This document shows, piece after piece, positions 37,263 to 45,969 of a DNA stretch of 64,000 bases. The notes beneath the pieces are model-generated. The model ran no database searches and was not told the origin of the DNA. It worked only from the letters and a program-made list of their open reading frames with translations. Positions within the stretch are counted from its first letter, which is position 1; each line of letters begins with the position of its first letter. A program made the position numbers and the translations under genes. The DNA comes from Gammaproteobacteria bacterium UBA2679 (GTDB taxonomy: Bacteria; Pseudomonadota; Gammaproteobacteria; Pseudomonadales; Oleiphilaceae). Location: the NCBI GenBank assembly GCA_002354735.1, contig DEMD01000009.1, positions 472,705 through 536,704 of the forward strand. Reading direction: 5' to 3'.

Positions 37263-38918
37263 GTGGAACGTGAGTCAATGGAGTTCGACGTACTCATTGT
37301 CGGTGCAGGTCCAGCCGGACTCTCCACGGCCTGCAGATTATTGCAGCGTGCCAAGGATGCCGGCAAGGAACTGACAGTCTGTGTGGTCGAAAAAGGCTCT
37401 GAGGTCGGCGCTCATATCATGGCAGGCACCGTCTTCGAGCCAACAGCTCTGAACGAGCTGTTTCCCAACTGGAAAGAGCTCGGCGCACCGCTGAACACGC
37501 CGGTCGACCATGACGAGATTTTCTACCTTCGCAGTCAGGATTCGGCCATCCAGTTTCCGAACATGCTTGTGCCAAAGAACATGCACAACGAAGGCAACTA
37601 CATCATCAGCCTCGGCAACCTCTGCCGCTGGCTGGCTGAGCGCGCGGAGGAACTTGGCGCCGAAGTCTATCCGGGCTTCCCGGCTGCAGACATCCTGTAC
37701 AACGATGACGGCAGCGTAAAGGGTGTCCTGACCGGTGACATGGGCGTAGGCCGTGATGGCGAACCTACCGACAGCTTCACGCCAGGCATGGAACTTCACG
37801 CCAAGTACACGATTTTCTCCGAGGGCTCGCGCGGCCACCTCGGCAAGCGCCTGATGGCGAAGTTCAATCTCAATGAAGGCAAGGATCCGCAGCACTACGG
37901 CATCGGCATCAAGGAGCTCTGGGACGTGCCGGCGGAACAGCACAAGCCGGGCCTCGTGGTTCATACGACTGGCTGGCCCCTTACCGAAAGCGGCTCCACA
38001 GGCGGATCGTTTCTGTATCACCTGGAGAATGGGCAGGTCTATGTCGGCCTGATTACCGACCTGAGTTACTACAACCCACACCTTTCGCCGTTCGATGAGT
38101 TCCAGCGCCTTAAGCTGCACCCGGAAATCAGGAAACACATCGAAGGCGGTAAGCGCGTGTCTTACGGGGCTCGTGCCATCACCAAAGGTGGCTTCAACGC
38201 ACTGCCAAAGATGACTTTCCCGGGCGGTCTGCTGATTGGCTGTGACGCCGGCACGCTCAACTTCTCCAAGATCAAGGGCGCTCACTGTGCGATGAAGTCA
38301 GGCATTATTGCTGCTGACACACTCGTCGATGCGCTGGTCAAGGACGATGTTGGCGGCAAGGAACTGGTCGCCTACACCGAGAACTTCAAGAACTCATGGC
38401 TGTATAAAGAGCTGTATGACGAGCGCAACTTCGGCCCGGGCATGCACAAGTTCGGCAACTTCCTCGGTGGCGCCCTGGCCTTCTTCGAGCAGAACATTCT
38501 GCATCGCAGCCTGCCGCTGACCATCCGCGATATGGTACCGGATCACGAAACCCTGCGACCTGCAGACAGCTGCAAGCGCATGGAGTATCCGAAGCCGGAC
38601 AACAAGCTCACCTTCGACAAGCTGACATCGGTGTTCATCTCGAATACCAACCATGAAGAAGAGCAGCCTGTACACCTGAAGCTGAAAGACCCATCTGTGC
38701 CTATCGAGTACAACCTGCCGAAGTACAATGAGCCTGCGCAGCGCTACTGCCCTGCCGGCGTGTATGAGGTGGTCGCACAGGATGATGGCAGCAAGCGCTT
38801 CCAGATCAACGCGCAGAACTGTGTGCACTGCAAGACCTGCGATATCAAGGATCCTACCCAGAATATTACCTGGGTAACGCCTGAAGGTGGTGGCGGTCCA
38901 AACTACCCCAACATGTAG
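37263..38918 (+). CDS. electron transfer flavoprotein-ubiquinone oxidoreductase
   Basis: 551-aa membrane-associated FAD/4Fe-4S enzyme that passes electrons from ETF to quinone. The FAD motif is DVLIVGAGPAGLSTACRLL. The C-terminal iron-sulfur ligands are in CPAGVYEV and NCVHCKTCDIKDPTQNI, all four cysteines present. GTG 37263 is preceded by AGAGGAG at 7 bp and gives MERESMEFDV, the family start. A TTG two codons earlier is too near the RBS. With etfBA and liuA this completes an electron route from branched-chain acyl-CoA to the respiratory chain. Confidence 0.96.
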   Translation: MERESMEFDVLIVGAGPAGLSTACRLLQRAKDAGKELTVCVVEKGSEVGAHIMAGTVFEPTALNELFPNWKELGAPLNTPVDHDEIFYLRSQDSAIQFPNMLVPKNMHNEGNYIISLGNLCRWLAERAEELGAEVYPGFPAADILYNDDGSVKGVLTGDMGVGRDGEPTDSFTPGMELHAKYTIFSEGSRGHLGKRLMAKFNLNEGKDPQHYGIGIKELWDVPAEQHKPGLVVHTTGWPLTESGSTGGSFLYHLENGQVYVGLITDLSYYNPHLSPFDEFQRLKLHPEIRKHIEGGKRVSYGARAITKGGFNALPKMTFPGGLLIGCDAGTLNFSKIKGAHCAMKSGIIAADTLVDALVKDDVGGKELVAYTENFKNSWLYKELYDERNFGPGMHKFGNFLGGALAFFEQNILHRSLPLTIRDMVPDHETLRPADSCKRMEYPKPDNKLTFDKLTSVFISNTNHEEEQPVHLKLKDPSVPIEYNLPKYNEPAQRYCPAGVYEVVAQDDGSKRFQINAQNCVHCKTCDIKDPTQNITWVTPEGGGGPNYPNM

Positions 38919-38935
38919 CCTGACCGGACTGCATG

Positions 38936-38974
38936 AAAAAGGCCCTGCGTACAGCGATGTACCAGGGCCTTTTT
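38936..38974 (+). terminator. strong intrinsic terminator, probably bidirectional
   Basis: A 12-bp stem AAAAAGGCCCTG/CAGGGCCTTTTT encloses an inner short GTAC pairing. T-runs flank it on both strands. It lies 17 bp after the ETF-QO stop and before the convergent DUF1285 gene, so it can serve both. Confidence 0.88.
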
Positions 38975-39006
38975 ATTTGGCAGCTATTCGCGTCGAAGTG
39001 ACACGA

Positions 39007-39582
39007 TCAGGCTTCGATCGGCCCCAGCACATGCGATCTACCACCACTGTGCACCACTGCACAGGCTCTCCCGTCAACGTCTTCGACAGTCGATAGCTCC
39101 GTCAACTGATAAAAGACGGACCGACTCAGACGCGCGCGGAGATTGCGATGCAGTGTGAGATATGGCACGCCGTCGTGAAGCTCAAAGGTGCGTGAAGCAT
39201 CGAGAACGACAGCGGGCGCGTAGTCCGGCTGCAATGCCAGGAACTCAGTGCCATTTTCGCTTAGTCTGTGGAAGGTCAGTATCTGGAATGGCGCATCAGC
39301 AACCTCGATGCGGGCCTTTTCGACCGGCGTCGTCAGGTAGTGCTGGCCATCTTCACAGGACATGATACGACCAAATACCTGTCTGGTCGGCTCACGTGTA
39401 AGTGGTGCCCCCCGGTAGTGCCATGTATTGTCTGCCGAAATTTCCAGCGGTAGATCATAAACGCGCTCGGGATGCCAGCGCTCAACTGGATACGGGTCGA
39501 GTGCAGCGGGCGCATCGTCACCGACCTGTTGAGCCTGCTCCGCCAGCAACCGTTTGATATCGATGTCGGGAACCTGACTCAT
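39007..39582 (-). CDS. DUF1285 domain protein
   Basis: 191-aa cytoplasmic protein recognised as DUF1285 from ISADNTWHYRGAPLTREPT, RIMSCEDGQHYLTTPVEKAR and DAPFQILTF. Function unknown; structures of relatives show duplicated small barrels. It overlaps the sixA stop by 4 bp and is transcribed after sixA. Confidence 0.86.
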   Translation of the reverse strand: MSQVPDIDIKRLLAEQAQQVGDDAPAALDPYPVERWHPERVYDLPLEISADNTWHYRGAPLTREPTRQVFGRIMSCEDGQHYLTTPVEKARIEVADAPFQILTFHRLSENGTEFLALQPDYAPAVVLDASRTFELHDGVPYLTLHRNLRARLSRSVFYQLTELSTVEDVDGRACAVVHSGGRSHVLGPIEA

Positions 39583-40109
39583 TCATCGGCCTTTAGAAAA
39601 TGGGCTGGCGCCGCCGCGCAACCAGCAGCAAGATGCTGATAAGTGTCTGCATCAGGGAATCGGTAGCGGCGAATTTCAGCAGTAGCAAATGCACGGCCAT
39701 CAGTCTTCGCACCCTCGAGACAGTGGCCGTCGAGCAGCGCCACGACCGGCATATGACAGACCACAAGAAAATGTTGGTTGGGATATTTTGTAAACACCGC
39801 CGACAGGCTATCTATGGCATCCTGGAGGGAGTCTTCCGGCGTGATACCATCGATGGTCAAGGCGTCCCGGGAAACGCAGTCTGCCTGCTGCATCACGAGC
39901 TCTGCAGTCTCTCGCGCTCTTAAGTAGGTGCTTTGAATAATCCGGTAAGCCGGCACCGGGCCAGCCTGATCGCGAAAAAATGCATCGAGCGCTCTACCCT
40001 GACGCTCGGCCTGCCGTGCACCTCTCGAGGTCAGCTCACGTTCTTCGTCCGTGATACCGTAGGCCTCGGCCTGACCGTGACGCATCAAAAGAAATTCTTG
40101 AACTGCCAA
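39579..40109 (-). CDS. sixA: phosphohistidine phosphatase SixA
   Basis: 176-aa histidine phosphatase. The RHG motif with nucleophile H11 lies in LLMRHGQAEAYG, and the second His is in FLVVCHMPVVALL. It starts with TTG, supported by AGGAG 6 bp upstream. SixA relatives dephosphorylate Hpt domains or NPr. It lies between gpsA and the DUF1285 gene, 23 bp after gpsA. Confidence 0.9.
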   Translation of the reverse strand: MAVQEFLLMRHGQAEAYGITDEERELTSRGARQAERQGRALDAFFRDQAGPVPAYRIIQSTYLRARETAELVMQQADCVSRDALTIDGITPEDSLQDAIDSLSAVFTKYPNQHFLVVCHMPVVALLDGHCLEGAKTDGRAFATAEIRRYRFPDADTYQHLAAGCAAAPAHFLKADE

Positions 40110-40132
40110 TGGGAACTCCTGTTATCTGAAGC

Positions 40133-41206
40133 TTAGTTGCCCGGAGCGGCATCTGAGCCGCTTCTCGGCAGAATGAATTCAACGTCGCTATTTTGCCCCC
40201 TCGCCATAAGACTGCGAAGAACCTTATCGACTGGGACCTGCTCATAAAGAATGGCGTAGAGACCGAAGGCCAGCGGCATATCGATGCCCATGGCCCGCGC
40301 ACGTTCCGCGACGAGGCGTGTCGTATTCACACCCTCCGCCACTTGCCCGAGCGATGATACGATCGATTCGACCGATTCGTGCTGGCCCAGCGAATAGCCC
40401 ACTCTGTAGTTACGACTCAAGGGTGAGGAACAGGTCACGACCAGGTCGCCCACCCCCGCCAATCCGAGGAAAGTCATCGGGTTCGCACCCATGCGCACCG
40501 CGAAGCGGCTCATTTCGGCAAGGCCGCGGGTAATAAGCATCGCCTTGGTGTTTTCACCCAGACTCAGGGCCGCTGCCATTCCAGCGATGATGGCGTAGAT
40601 ATTTTTGAGCGCTCCAGCGAGCTCGACGCCGAACACGTCACTGTTCTCGTAGACCCTGAAGGAATCACAGCCCAGTACGGCTTGAGTCGCTGCACGAAGC
40701 GCAGCACTCTCGCTGGCTATGACTGTTGCCGTAGGCACTTGCGCAGCGACTTCCCGGGCCAGATTCGGGCCACTCAGCACCCCCGTTAGACAACCTGGTA
40801 CCGTGCTGGCGAGTATGCCACTCATGAACTGAAACCCAGGCTGGGCTATGCCCTTGGTAAGAGAAATCCAGAACTGCCCAGGGTGGGCAAAGGCAGCCGC
40901 ATCGCCGCAGACAGCCTGAAAGTGCTCGCTTGGTATCGCCACCATAACAAGTTCGGCATCGCGCACCGCCTCTTCCAGGAAGGTGGTTGCCTTCAGGTCT
41001 GGCGACAAGGCCGTGTCAGGGAGATATTTCTCATTACTGTGGCGCGTGTTGATTTCGGTGACCACATCACCGTCACGAATCCACTGAATTGTTTCCAGGA
41101 CCTGGGGGTTCGCAGCCGCAATAGTCGCCATAGCGGTGCCGAAGCTGCCGCCGCCGAGAATGCAGACTTTGGAGATCGGCGCCGGCATTGTCTTATCAGG
41201 AGCCAT
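40133..41206 (-). CDS. gpsA: NAD(P)H-dependent glycerol-3-phosphate dehydrogenase
   Basis: About 357-aa cytoplasmic enzyme that makes sn-glycerol 3-phosphate for phospholipids. The Rossmann motif is VCILGGGSFGTAMA; catalytic Lys lies in VELAGALKNIYAI; GVGDLVVTCSSPLSRNYRVG is the family signature. ATG 41206 overlaps the STAS gene stop by 11 bp; ATG 41188 is an alternative and would also fit. It is transcribed after a phosphatase/STAS pair. Confidence 0.94.
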   Translation of the reverse strand: MAPDKTMPAPISKVCILGGGSFGTAMATIAAANPQVLETIQWIRDGDVVTEINTRHSNEKYLPDTALSPDLKATTFLEEAVRDAELVMVAIPSEHFQAVCGDAAAFAHPGQFWISLTKGIAQPGFQFMSGILASTVPGCLTGVLSGPNLAREVAAQVPTATVIASESAALRAATQAVLGCDSFRVYENSDVFGVELAGALKNIYAIIAGMAAALSLGENTKAMLITRGLAEMSRFAVRMGANPMTFLGLAGVGDLVVTCSSPLSRNYRVGYSLGQHESVESIVSSLGQVAEGVNTTRLVAERARAMGIDMPLAFGLYAILYEQVPVDKVLRSLMARGQNSDVEFILPRSGSDAAPGN

Positions 41207-41738
41207 GGCGCCCGAGCGTCGCCCAGCGGCTTTCGTTCTCTGCCTGATCACACTCCAGCGCAGCTACGAGATCACGAAAGGTTTCCTTGTTCGCATCATT
41301 GATCTCCATCAGCGTGAGGTGGGCGGCAAGCACCTTCTGTCGCACTTCATCCTCACTGGCCTGAAGAATTGGAATCTCGAGCAGATCGCTCGCGTGGGCA
41401 GCGGCCTTGCTGACGATCACAAACAGATCATCCAGCCCCATGGTCATGATCAACCTGGTAACGTCGGCATTGACCGATATGATGGTCGGCAGTATGCGAT
41501 CCCGCTCCCTGGCGAACAGCCCGATCTTGGCGATAAGGCCGAGCGTGGTACTGTCCACGACAGTGGTTTCGGTGAGATCCACAATAACCGTGACGAAGCC
41601 TTCGTCAGCCTGCATGCGTTCGATTACGCGATCAAGTGTAGAACAGAGGTTCAGCCGGATCTCGCCTACAAACTTGATGACGTAGACGCCACGCTTCTCT
41701 GCCTGAAGAATCTTGAAGCCGGGATTTACAACCATCAT
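41196..41738 (-). CDS. STAS-domain protein (partner of the adjacent PP2C phosphatase)
   Basis: 180-aa protein. The N-terminal STAS domain has VTVIVDLTETTVVDSTTLG, with the phosphorylatable Ser after Asp. The C-terminal 70 residues form a helical extension (ASEDEVRQKVLAAHLTLMEI) not seen in simple RsbV types. Its start overlaps the stop of the phosphatase gene (TAATG), so the two are translationally coupled. It is likely the phosphatase substrate. Confidence 0.87.
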   Translation of the reverse strand: MMVVNPGFKILQAEKRGVYVIKFVGEIRLNLCSTLDRVIERMQADEGFVTVIVDLTETTVVDSTTLGLIAKIGLFARERDRILPTIISVNADVTRLIMTMGLDDLFVIVSKAAAHASDLLEIPILQASEDEVRQKVLAAHLTLMEINDANKETFRDLVAALECDQAENESRWATLGRHGS

Positions 41739-42916
41739 TAAACCAGCGTTTCGGTGATGGAGACGATGGCGATGTCGTCAGGGATCTCTGACAGGGCATC
41801 GAGCTGAAAAACCGACTCCAGTTCGCCGATAGTGTGGCCCGATGAACGCACTCTTTCAAGCATCAACGCTTCCTTGGCATCAAGCGAGGGCGCATCAAGC
41901 ACTTCAAACAGGCCATCCGAGACGATAATGATTGAAAAACCTGGCGGCAGGGGGCGCTCGAAAGTCTTGTAGTGGGCCTGAGCCATCAGCCCCACGGGAG
42001 CGCCGCGTCCTTCAAGAAATGAACAGTCCTTGCCGTCACAGAACACTGGCATTGGATAGTGGGCGCCAACAGAATAGGTCAGCATGCGTTTTTCAGTATC
42101 GATGATGCCAGCGAACATCGTGAGATGCTTGCCCAGATCGGTCTCCAACAATTCACTGTTCACTCGCGCCAACAGGCGTTCTGGATGCAGGATATCGTCG
42201 CTCGACTGGCGGCGGATATTGCGCTGCAGGCGGTTGCTGAGGTTCTTGAGCAAAACAGTGACGAAGGCCGAGGAAGCGCCGTGCCCGGACACGTCGGCGA
42301 AATAGAACCCCACACGATGTTGATCGATGTGATAGTAATCGAAGAAATCGCCACTGAGATACAGCGAGGGCTTGATACAGTGGTCGATACTGATCTTGCC
42401 AAAACGCAGGCCTTTCTCCGGCAGCATCTTCATCTGTACCTGCCGTCCGGCTCGTTGGTCCGCCCTGAGCTCATCCAGATTGTATTTGAATTCTGAAACG
42501 GTTCTCTCGAGATCCTGTCGATAGCGCTTGGATTGCTTGAACAGACGGACCCGCTCGAGCTGCCGCGCCAGCGCTTCATCGAGCGCAGTGATGTCAAGGG
42601 CAACCTTGGAAACCACATCTGCGGCACCGGCCCGAAGTGTTTCCAGAATATGATCGGTAGAAATGGGATTGGTGAGAACGACGACGGGTGGACGCGGCTC
42701 GAAGGGCTCGAGAAAATCGGTCAGCCATGCCACACCCTCCGGCATAAGGTCGCCGATAATGACATCGGGGCGTTGATTCGCAGGCATTTCCGCACACGAC
42801 TCTGGCGTGGCGGCAGCAGTGACTTCGAAACCCTGGGCAGCAAAGTGTTCAACTAGCCAGCCTGAGGACCTTGAGTCCGCATCGATGACCAGTAAGTGCT
42901 CTTTGCTTTGTATCAC
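41738..42916 (-). CDS. receiver-PP2C (SpoIIE/RsbU) phosphatase
   Basis: 392-aa response-regulator phosphatase. The degenerate-looking receiver has D56 (VIIGDLMPEG). A coiled linker (YRQDLERTVSEFKYNLDELR) leads to the PP2C domain, with metal-binding Asp residues in YLSGDFFDYY, FADVSGHGASSAF and IIVSDGLFEV. It differs from the che-operon phosphatase in lacking the C-terminal kinase-like ATPase, so phosphorylation of its STAS partner must come from another protein. It starts with GTG. Confidence 0.9.
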   Translation of the reverse strand: MIQSKEHLLVIDADSRSSGWLVEHFAAQGFEVTAAATPESCAEMPANQRPDVIIGDLMPEGVAWLTDFLEPFEPRPPVVVLTNPISTDHILETLRAGAADVVSKVALDITALDEALARQLERVRLFKQSKRYRQDLERTVSEFKYNLDELRADQRAGRQVQMKMLPEKGLRFGKISIDHCIKPSLYLSGDFFDYYHIDQHRVGFYFADVSGHGASSAFVTVLLKNLSNRLQRNIRRQSSDDILHPERLLARVNSELLETDLGKHLTMFAGIIDTEKRMLTYSVGAHYPMPVFCDGKDCSFLEGRGAPVGLMAQAHYKTFERPLPPGFSIIIVSDGLFEVLDAPSLDAKEALMLERVRSSGHTIGELESVFQLDALSEIPDDIAIVSITETLV

Positions 42917-42934
42917 GATTTGTCCGAGGTCACG

Positions 42935-43123
42935 ATGAATGCAATAGCTTCCCTACCCACAGATTTCTCTTCCATCCAGACCCTCCTGCTGCGTAGCGTA
43001 CAGTCTAGGTTAGTCCCGGCAGCCGGCATTGTCGTTGTTATAGAATTCCATTACCAGAGGCTAGGTAAAAAAGTTAGAGTGATCATACTAAAAGACCCAT
43101 CACCAACCGATAAGCACTACTGA
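42935..43123 (+). CDS. possible small leader protein upstream of the HD hydrolase
   Basis: A 62-codon frame starts with ATG behind GAGGT at 5 bp and stops 2 bp before the HD-domain gene, so coupling is possible. The sequence has no recognisable family, and AT-rich promoter-like stretches lie inside it. It may be non-coding DNA between divergent genes. Confidence 0.25.
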   Translation: MNAIASLPTDFSSIQTLLLRSVQSRLVPAAGIVVVIEFHYQRLGKKVRVIILKDPSPTDKHY

Positions 43124-43125
43124 CT

Positions 43126-44589
43126 ATGATGCACACCCGTTCTTCTCCCCGTTTCGAGCTGCTTGGCCTTCGGGATCGTCTGATCATGGACCCCGTCCAT
43201 GGCGGCATCGCGCTCAGCGAAATCGAGGTGGCGATTATCGACCACCCCCTGTTTCAACGACTTCGCTACATCTGTCAGAACGATATATTGTCATTGGTTT
43301 TTCCCGGCGCTACCCACTCACGTTTCCTGCATAGCATCGGCACCATGCACGTGGGCCATCGAATATTCAGTCAGCTCCTGGAAAACGCTCTGGCCGAGAG
43401 GGTAAAACAGCACGGTCAGGCCTACGACTTGAGTGAAAGCCAGCTTGGCGCGCTGCACTTTTTCACCCAGATCGTGCGATTGGCCTGCCTGCTCCACGAC
43501 TGCGGCCACAGCAGCTTCTCTCATCAGTTCTCACGCGCCGAGTCGATTCACAAGCTTTTCGCTGACGGCAAGGCGGTGAAGACACTCTGGAAAGGCATCG
43601 ACACGACGAAATTATTCGGGAGACCGCCGGAAAAGATTGTCCATGAGCATTTTTCAGTGCGGTGTGCGATGGCCATTTTCCAGGATAGCCTGCCTGCGTC
43701 AGCGGACTTCACCATGGACGATGTGCTTTGCCTGATGGAAACGACCGCGATACAGCCCAGCGAAGCGTTCATGGCGGCAACAGCTGCGATCTGGCCGGTG
43801 CTCACCGGTGATGCAGAGGGCACGCTATCCTCTCAGGACGCGCTAGACGATGCTGCCCGTCATCTCATCGAGACATTGGGGCTGGTGGTATCTGGCGAGT
43901 TCGATGCTGACCGAGCGGACTACATGCTCCGGGACGGCTTCCATTCGTCGGTCACGATCGGCGGCTTCAATATCGATCATCTCCTCAAAAATCTTCATAT
44001 TGGCTGGGATTCCAAGGCGAACTGGATGGGTTTTGCTGTCACTGGCAACGGCCTCGGCGCGCTTGAAGACTTCGTCTACAGCCGCTATCAGATGTACCGG
44101 AAGGTCTATGGTCACAAGACGTCCCAAGGCTTCGATCTCATTCTCAAGCACGCAATCAATGAGGTCATGGCCGACAGTGAGGTGTCAGACTTTGTCTACG
44201 ACTGCCTCACGGACATTCAGGAATTCCGCCATTTGACCGACAATTATTTCTGGGAACAGTTCAGGCGGTTCGCACGCACGAACCCGAATTCATGGTCGGA
44301 GCGCATCATAAACCGACGGCGACTGAAGCATCTTCGTACCGTTCAGGATGCGGACGCGGAAACGCTGAAAACCCTCTCCAGAACGCTCGAGGACGAGCTT
44401 GGCATCGAGGCCGGTAATGGCGTCCTGCACTGCACCCTCAAGGCTCGCTTCTCCAAGATAGGCAGTGGCTATCGTGAAATCCGAGTGTTGAACAAGCGGA
44501 CCGGCACGTACTCGGACATCACACACCAGAGCGACTTTTTCAGTAAATTCAGGGATGTATCAATCACCCACTTTTACCGGGAACCCTGA
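43126..44589 (+). CDS. HD-domain phosphohydrolase (dGTPase/SAMHD1-like)
   Basis: 487-aa protein of the COG1078 type. The metal-binding His/Asp set is in FPGATHSRFLHSIGTMHV, LACLLHDCGHSSFSHQFS and SGEFDADRADYMLRDGF. The last block is a diagnostic of SAMHD1-like deoxynucleotide triphosphohydrolases. The substrate is not proven. It stands alone, divergent from the PP2C gene. The stop is followed by a small GAGCAG/CTGCTC dyad. Confidence 0.87.
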   Translation: MMHTRSSPRFELLGLRDRLIMDPVHGGIALSEIEVAIIDHPLFQRLRYICQNDILSLVFPGATHSRFLHSIGTMHVGHRIFSQLLENALAERVKQHGQAYDLSESQLGALHFFTQIVRLACLLHDCGHSSFSHQFSRAESIHKLFADGKAVKTLWKGIDTTKLFGRPPEKIVHEHFSVRCAMAIFQDSLPASADFTMDDVLCLMETTAIQPSEAFMAATAAIWPVLTGDAEGTLSSQDALDDAARHLIETLGLVVSGEFDADRADYMLRDGFHSSVTIGGFNIDHLLKNLHIGWDSKANWMGFAVTGNGLGALEDFVYSRYQMYRKVYGHKTSQGFDLILKHAINEVMADSEVSDFVYDCLTDIQEFRHLTDNYFWEQFRRFARTNPNSWSERIINRRRLKHLRTVQDADAETLKTLSRTLEDELGIEAGNGVLHCTLKARFSKIGSGYREIRVLNKRTGTYSDITHQSDFFSKFRDVSITHFYREP

Positions 44590-44687
44590 GCAGTCGGCTG
44601 CTCTCGTGCACCTGTCGGCTGCTGGTGGTACTGTAGCGAAATCCGGTGGGTGCAGGGCCGCTTCCGCCGACTTCTGGTATTGAATTT

Positions 44688-45347
44688 ATGGCAGGTATGA
44701 AAACGAGAGAACGCATTGCGATGGCGAGCCTGTCGCTGTTCAATCATTTTGGCGAGCCCAACGTCACCACACTACAGATTGCCGACGAACTGAATATCAG
44801 CCCTGGCAACCTGTACTACCACTTCAAGAACAAGACCGAAATCATCAATGACCTCTTTGGCCGTTTCGAGCGTCAGATGCTGAACCTGATCAGCGCGCCC
44901 GACGCCGAGGTCTCCATTGATGACTACTGGATAGTCCTGCACCTGGTGTTCGAATGTATTGCCGAATACCAGTTCCTGTACAAGGATCTGGTCAATATCC
45001 TGCAACGCTACGAACGCATAGCGCCTCGATTCCGCAAGATACTGAATCGAAAACTGGCCGTCACCCACAGTGTTCTGCAACGCCTGAAAGAGCGGCATGT
45101 CATCGACGCAGCAGATTCAGAGCTTGCGGCCTTGGCCCACAACGTCGTACTCACCTTGACCTGGTGGCCCAGCTACGATGTCGTCACGGCGAAACTGCCG
45201 CAGGAAATGGATCTGAACAGGGGTATAGCGCAGACGATCAGCCAGGTGGCCCCGTACCTGCGTGAAGCAGAGCGTGCCGAAGTTCTGGCCCTGAGTCGCG
45301 AATATCTGGCGACTGCTCCCGGAGGCAGTCCTGAACGGGAAGTCTAG
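44688..45347 (+). CDS. TetR-family regulator, PhaD-like
   Basis: 219-aa regulator. The N-terminal HTH contains KTRERIAMASLSLFNHFGEPNVT and LNISPGNLYYHFKNK in its two halves, close to PhaD of polyhydroxyalkanoate gene clusters. The ligand domain is all helical. ATG 44688 is chosen over an upstream GTG (44646). It is convergent with a phasin gene 25 bp away, supporting a role in PHA control. No PHA synthase is in the window. Confidence 0.84.
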   Translation: MAGMKTRERIAMASLSLFNHFGEPNVTTLQIADELNISPGNLYYHFKNKTEIINDLFGRFERQMLNLISAPDAEVSIDDYWIVLHLVFECIAEYQFLYKDLVNILQRYERIAPRFRKILNRKLAVTHSVLQRLKERHVIDAADSELAALAHNVVLTLTWWPSYDVVTAKLPQEMDLNRGIAQTISQVAPYLREAERAEVLALSREYLATAPGGSPEREV

Positions 45348-45372
45348 AAGCGTCTGATGGCTGGGATTGCTG

Positions 45373-45873
45373 TCAGGACCTGCCGGATGGCTTACGTTGG
45401 TCAGCGCGAGCGCCGTTCTTGACTTTGCTCTTGCTCGAGCGCTTGTCATTGTCGTCGCCCGCGTCTTCGGGATCGCGCAATCCGTCCCCATGCTCGGCCA
45501 GTGACAGTGCTATGACTGCTGCTCTCAATTTGGCCACTTCAACGCGGAGCTGATCAATCTCCTTCTGGGTCGGAATGCCAAGACGAACGAGTGTTTTCGA
45601 TACCCGCTGATCAAATACGGATTCGAGCCTGTCCCAGGTGGTGTTCGCGCGGTCCTTCACTTCCTCCACGCGACCTTCGACTACACGTATCTGTTTTTCA
45701 ACGACGCCGCGGGTCTTGCGCTCGAGCTCTTCACCTTCCTGAACCAGCTTGTCGAAGACCTTGCCCGCGTCTTCCTCGGCTTTGTTGAACGCGCCCAGAC
45801 CGGCTAACCAGATCTGCTGCGCAGAGTCCTTTATTCGGCCCGAAAGCTGTTTGAGAGGGTCCTGTTCAGACAT
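45373..45873 (-). CDS. phasin (PhaI/PhaF-like granule-associated protein)
   Basis: 166-aa helical protein. QIWLAGLGAFNKAEEDAGKVFDKLVQEGEELE is the phasin signature, read in two parts, followed by a long amphipathic coiled region. A short Lys/Arg/Ser-rich tail (SKSKVKNGARADQRKPSGRS) resembles a reduced PhaF nucleoid-binding tail without the AAKP repeats. It coats PHA granules in relatives. RBS AGGAG is clear. Confidence 0.88.
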   Translation of the reverse strand: MSEQDPLKQLSGRIKDSAQQIWLAGLGAFNKAEEDAGKVFDKLVQEGEELERKTRGVVEKQIRVVEGRVEEVKDRANTTWDRLESVFDQRVSKTLVRLGIPTQKEIDQLRVEVAKLRAAVIALSLAEHGDGLRDPEDAGDDNDKRSSKSKVKNGARADQRKPSGRS

Positions 45874-45913
45874 GGTATTCTCCTGCTACCTGAGCGGCTG
45901 GCGTTGGTGTTGC

Positions 45914-45942
45914 TGACCGTACCGAATAACTGTCAGTATAGT
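45914..45942 (+). promoter_or_regulatory. candidate promoter for the voltage-sensor-like gene
   Basis: TGACCG and TATAGT are separated by 17 bp; the -10 is good and the -35 weak. Transcription from here would start near 45949, which supports the GTG start at 45970 rather than earlier codons. Confidence 0.35.
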
Positions 45943-45969
45943 CCATTCTTATTTCAGTCGGATGACCTG

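Noticed and set aside
37338..38285. Long open frame (315 codons) antisense to the ETF-QO gene
   Set aside because: Shadow of a GC-rich gene whose own frame is a clear ETF-QO with iron-sulfur ligands.
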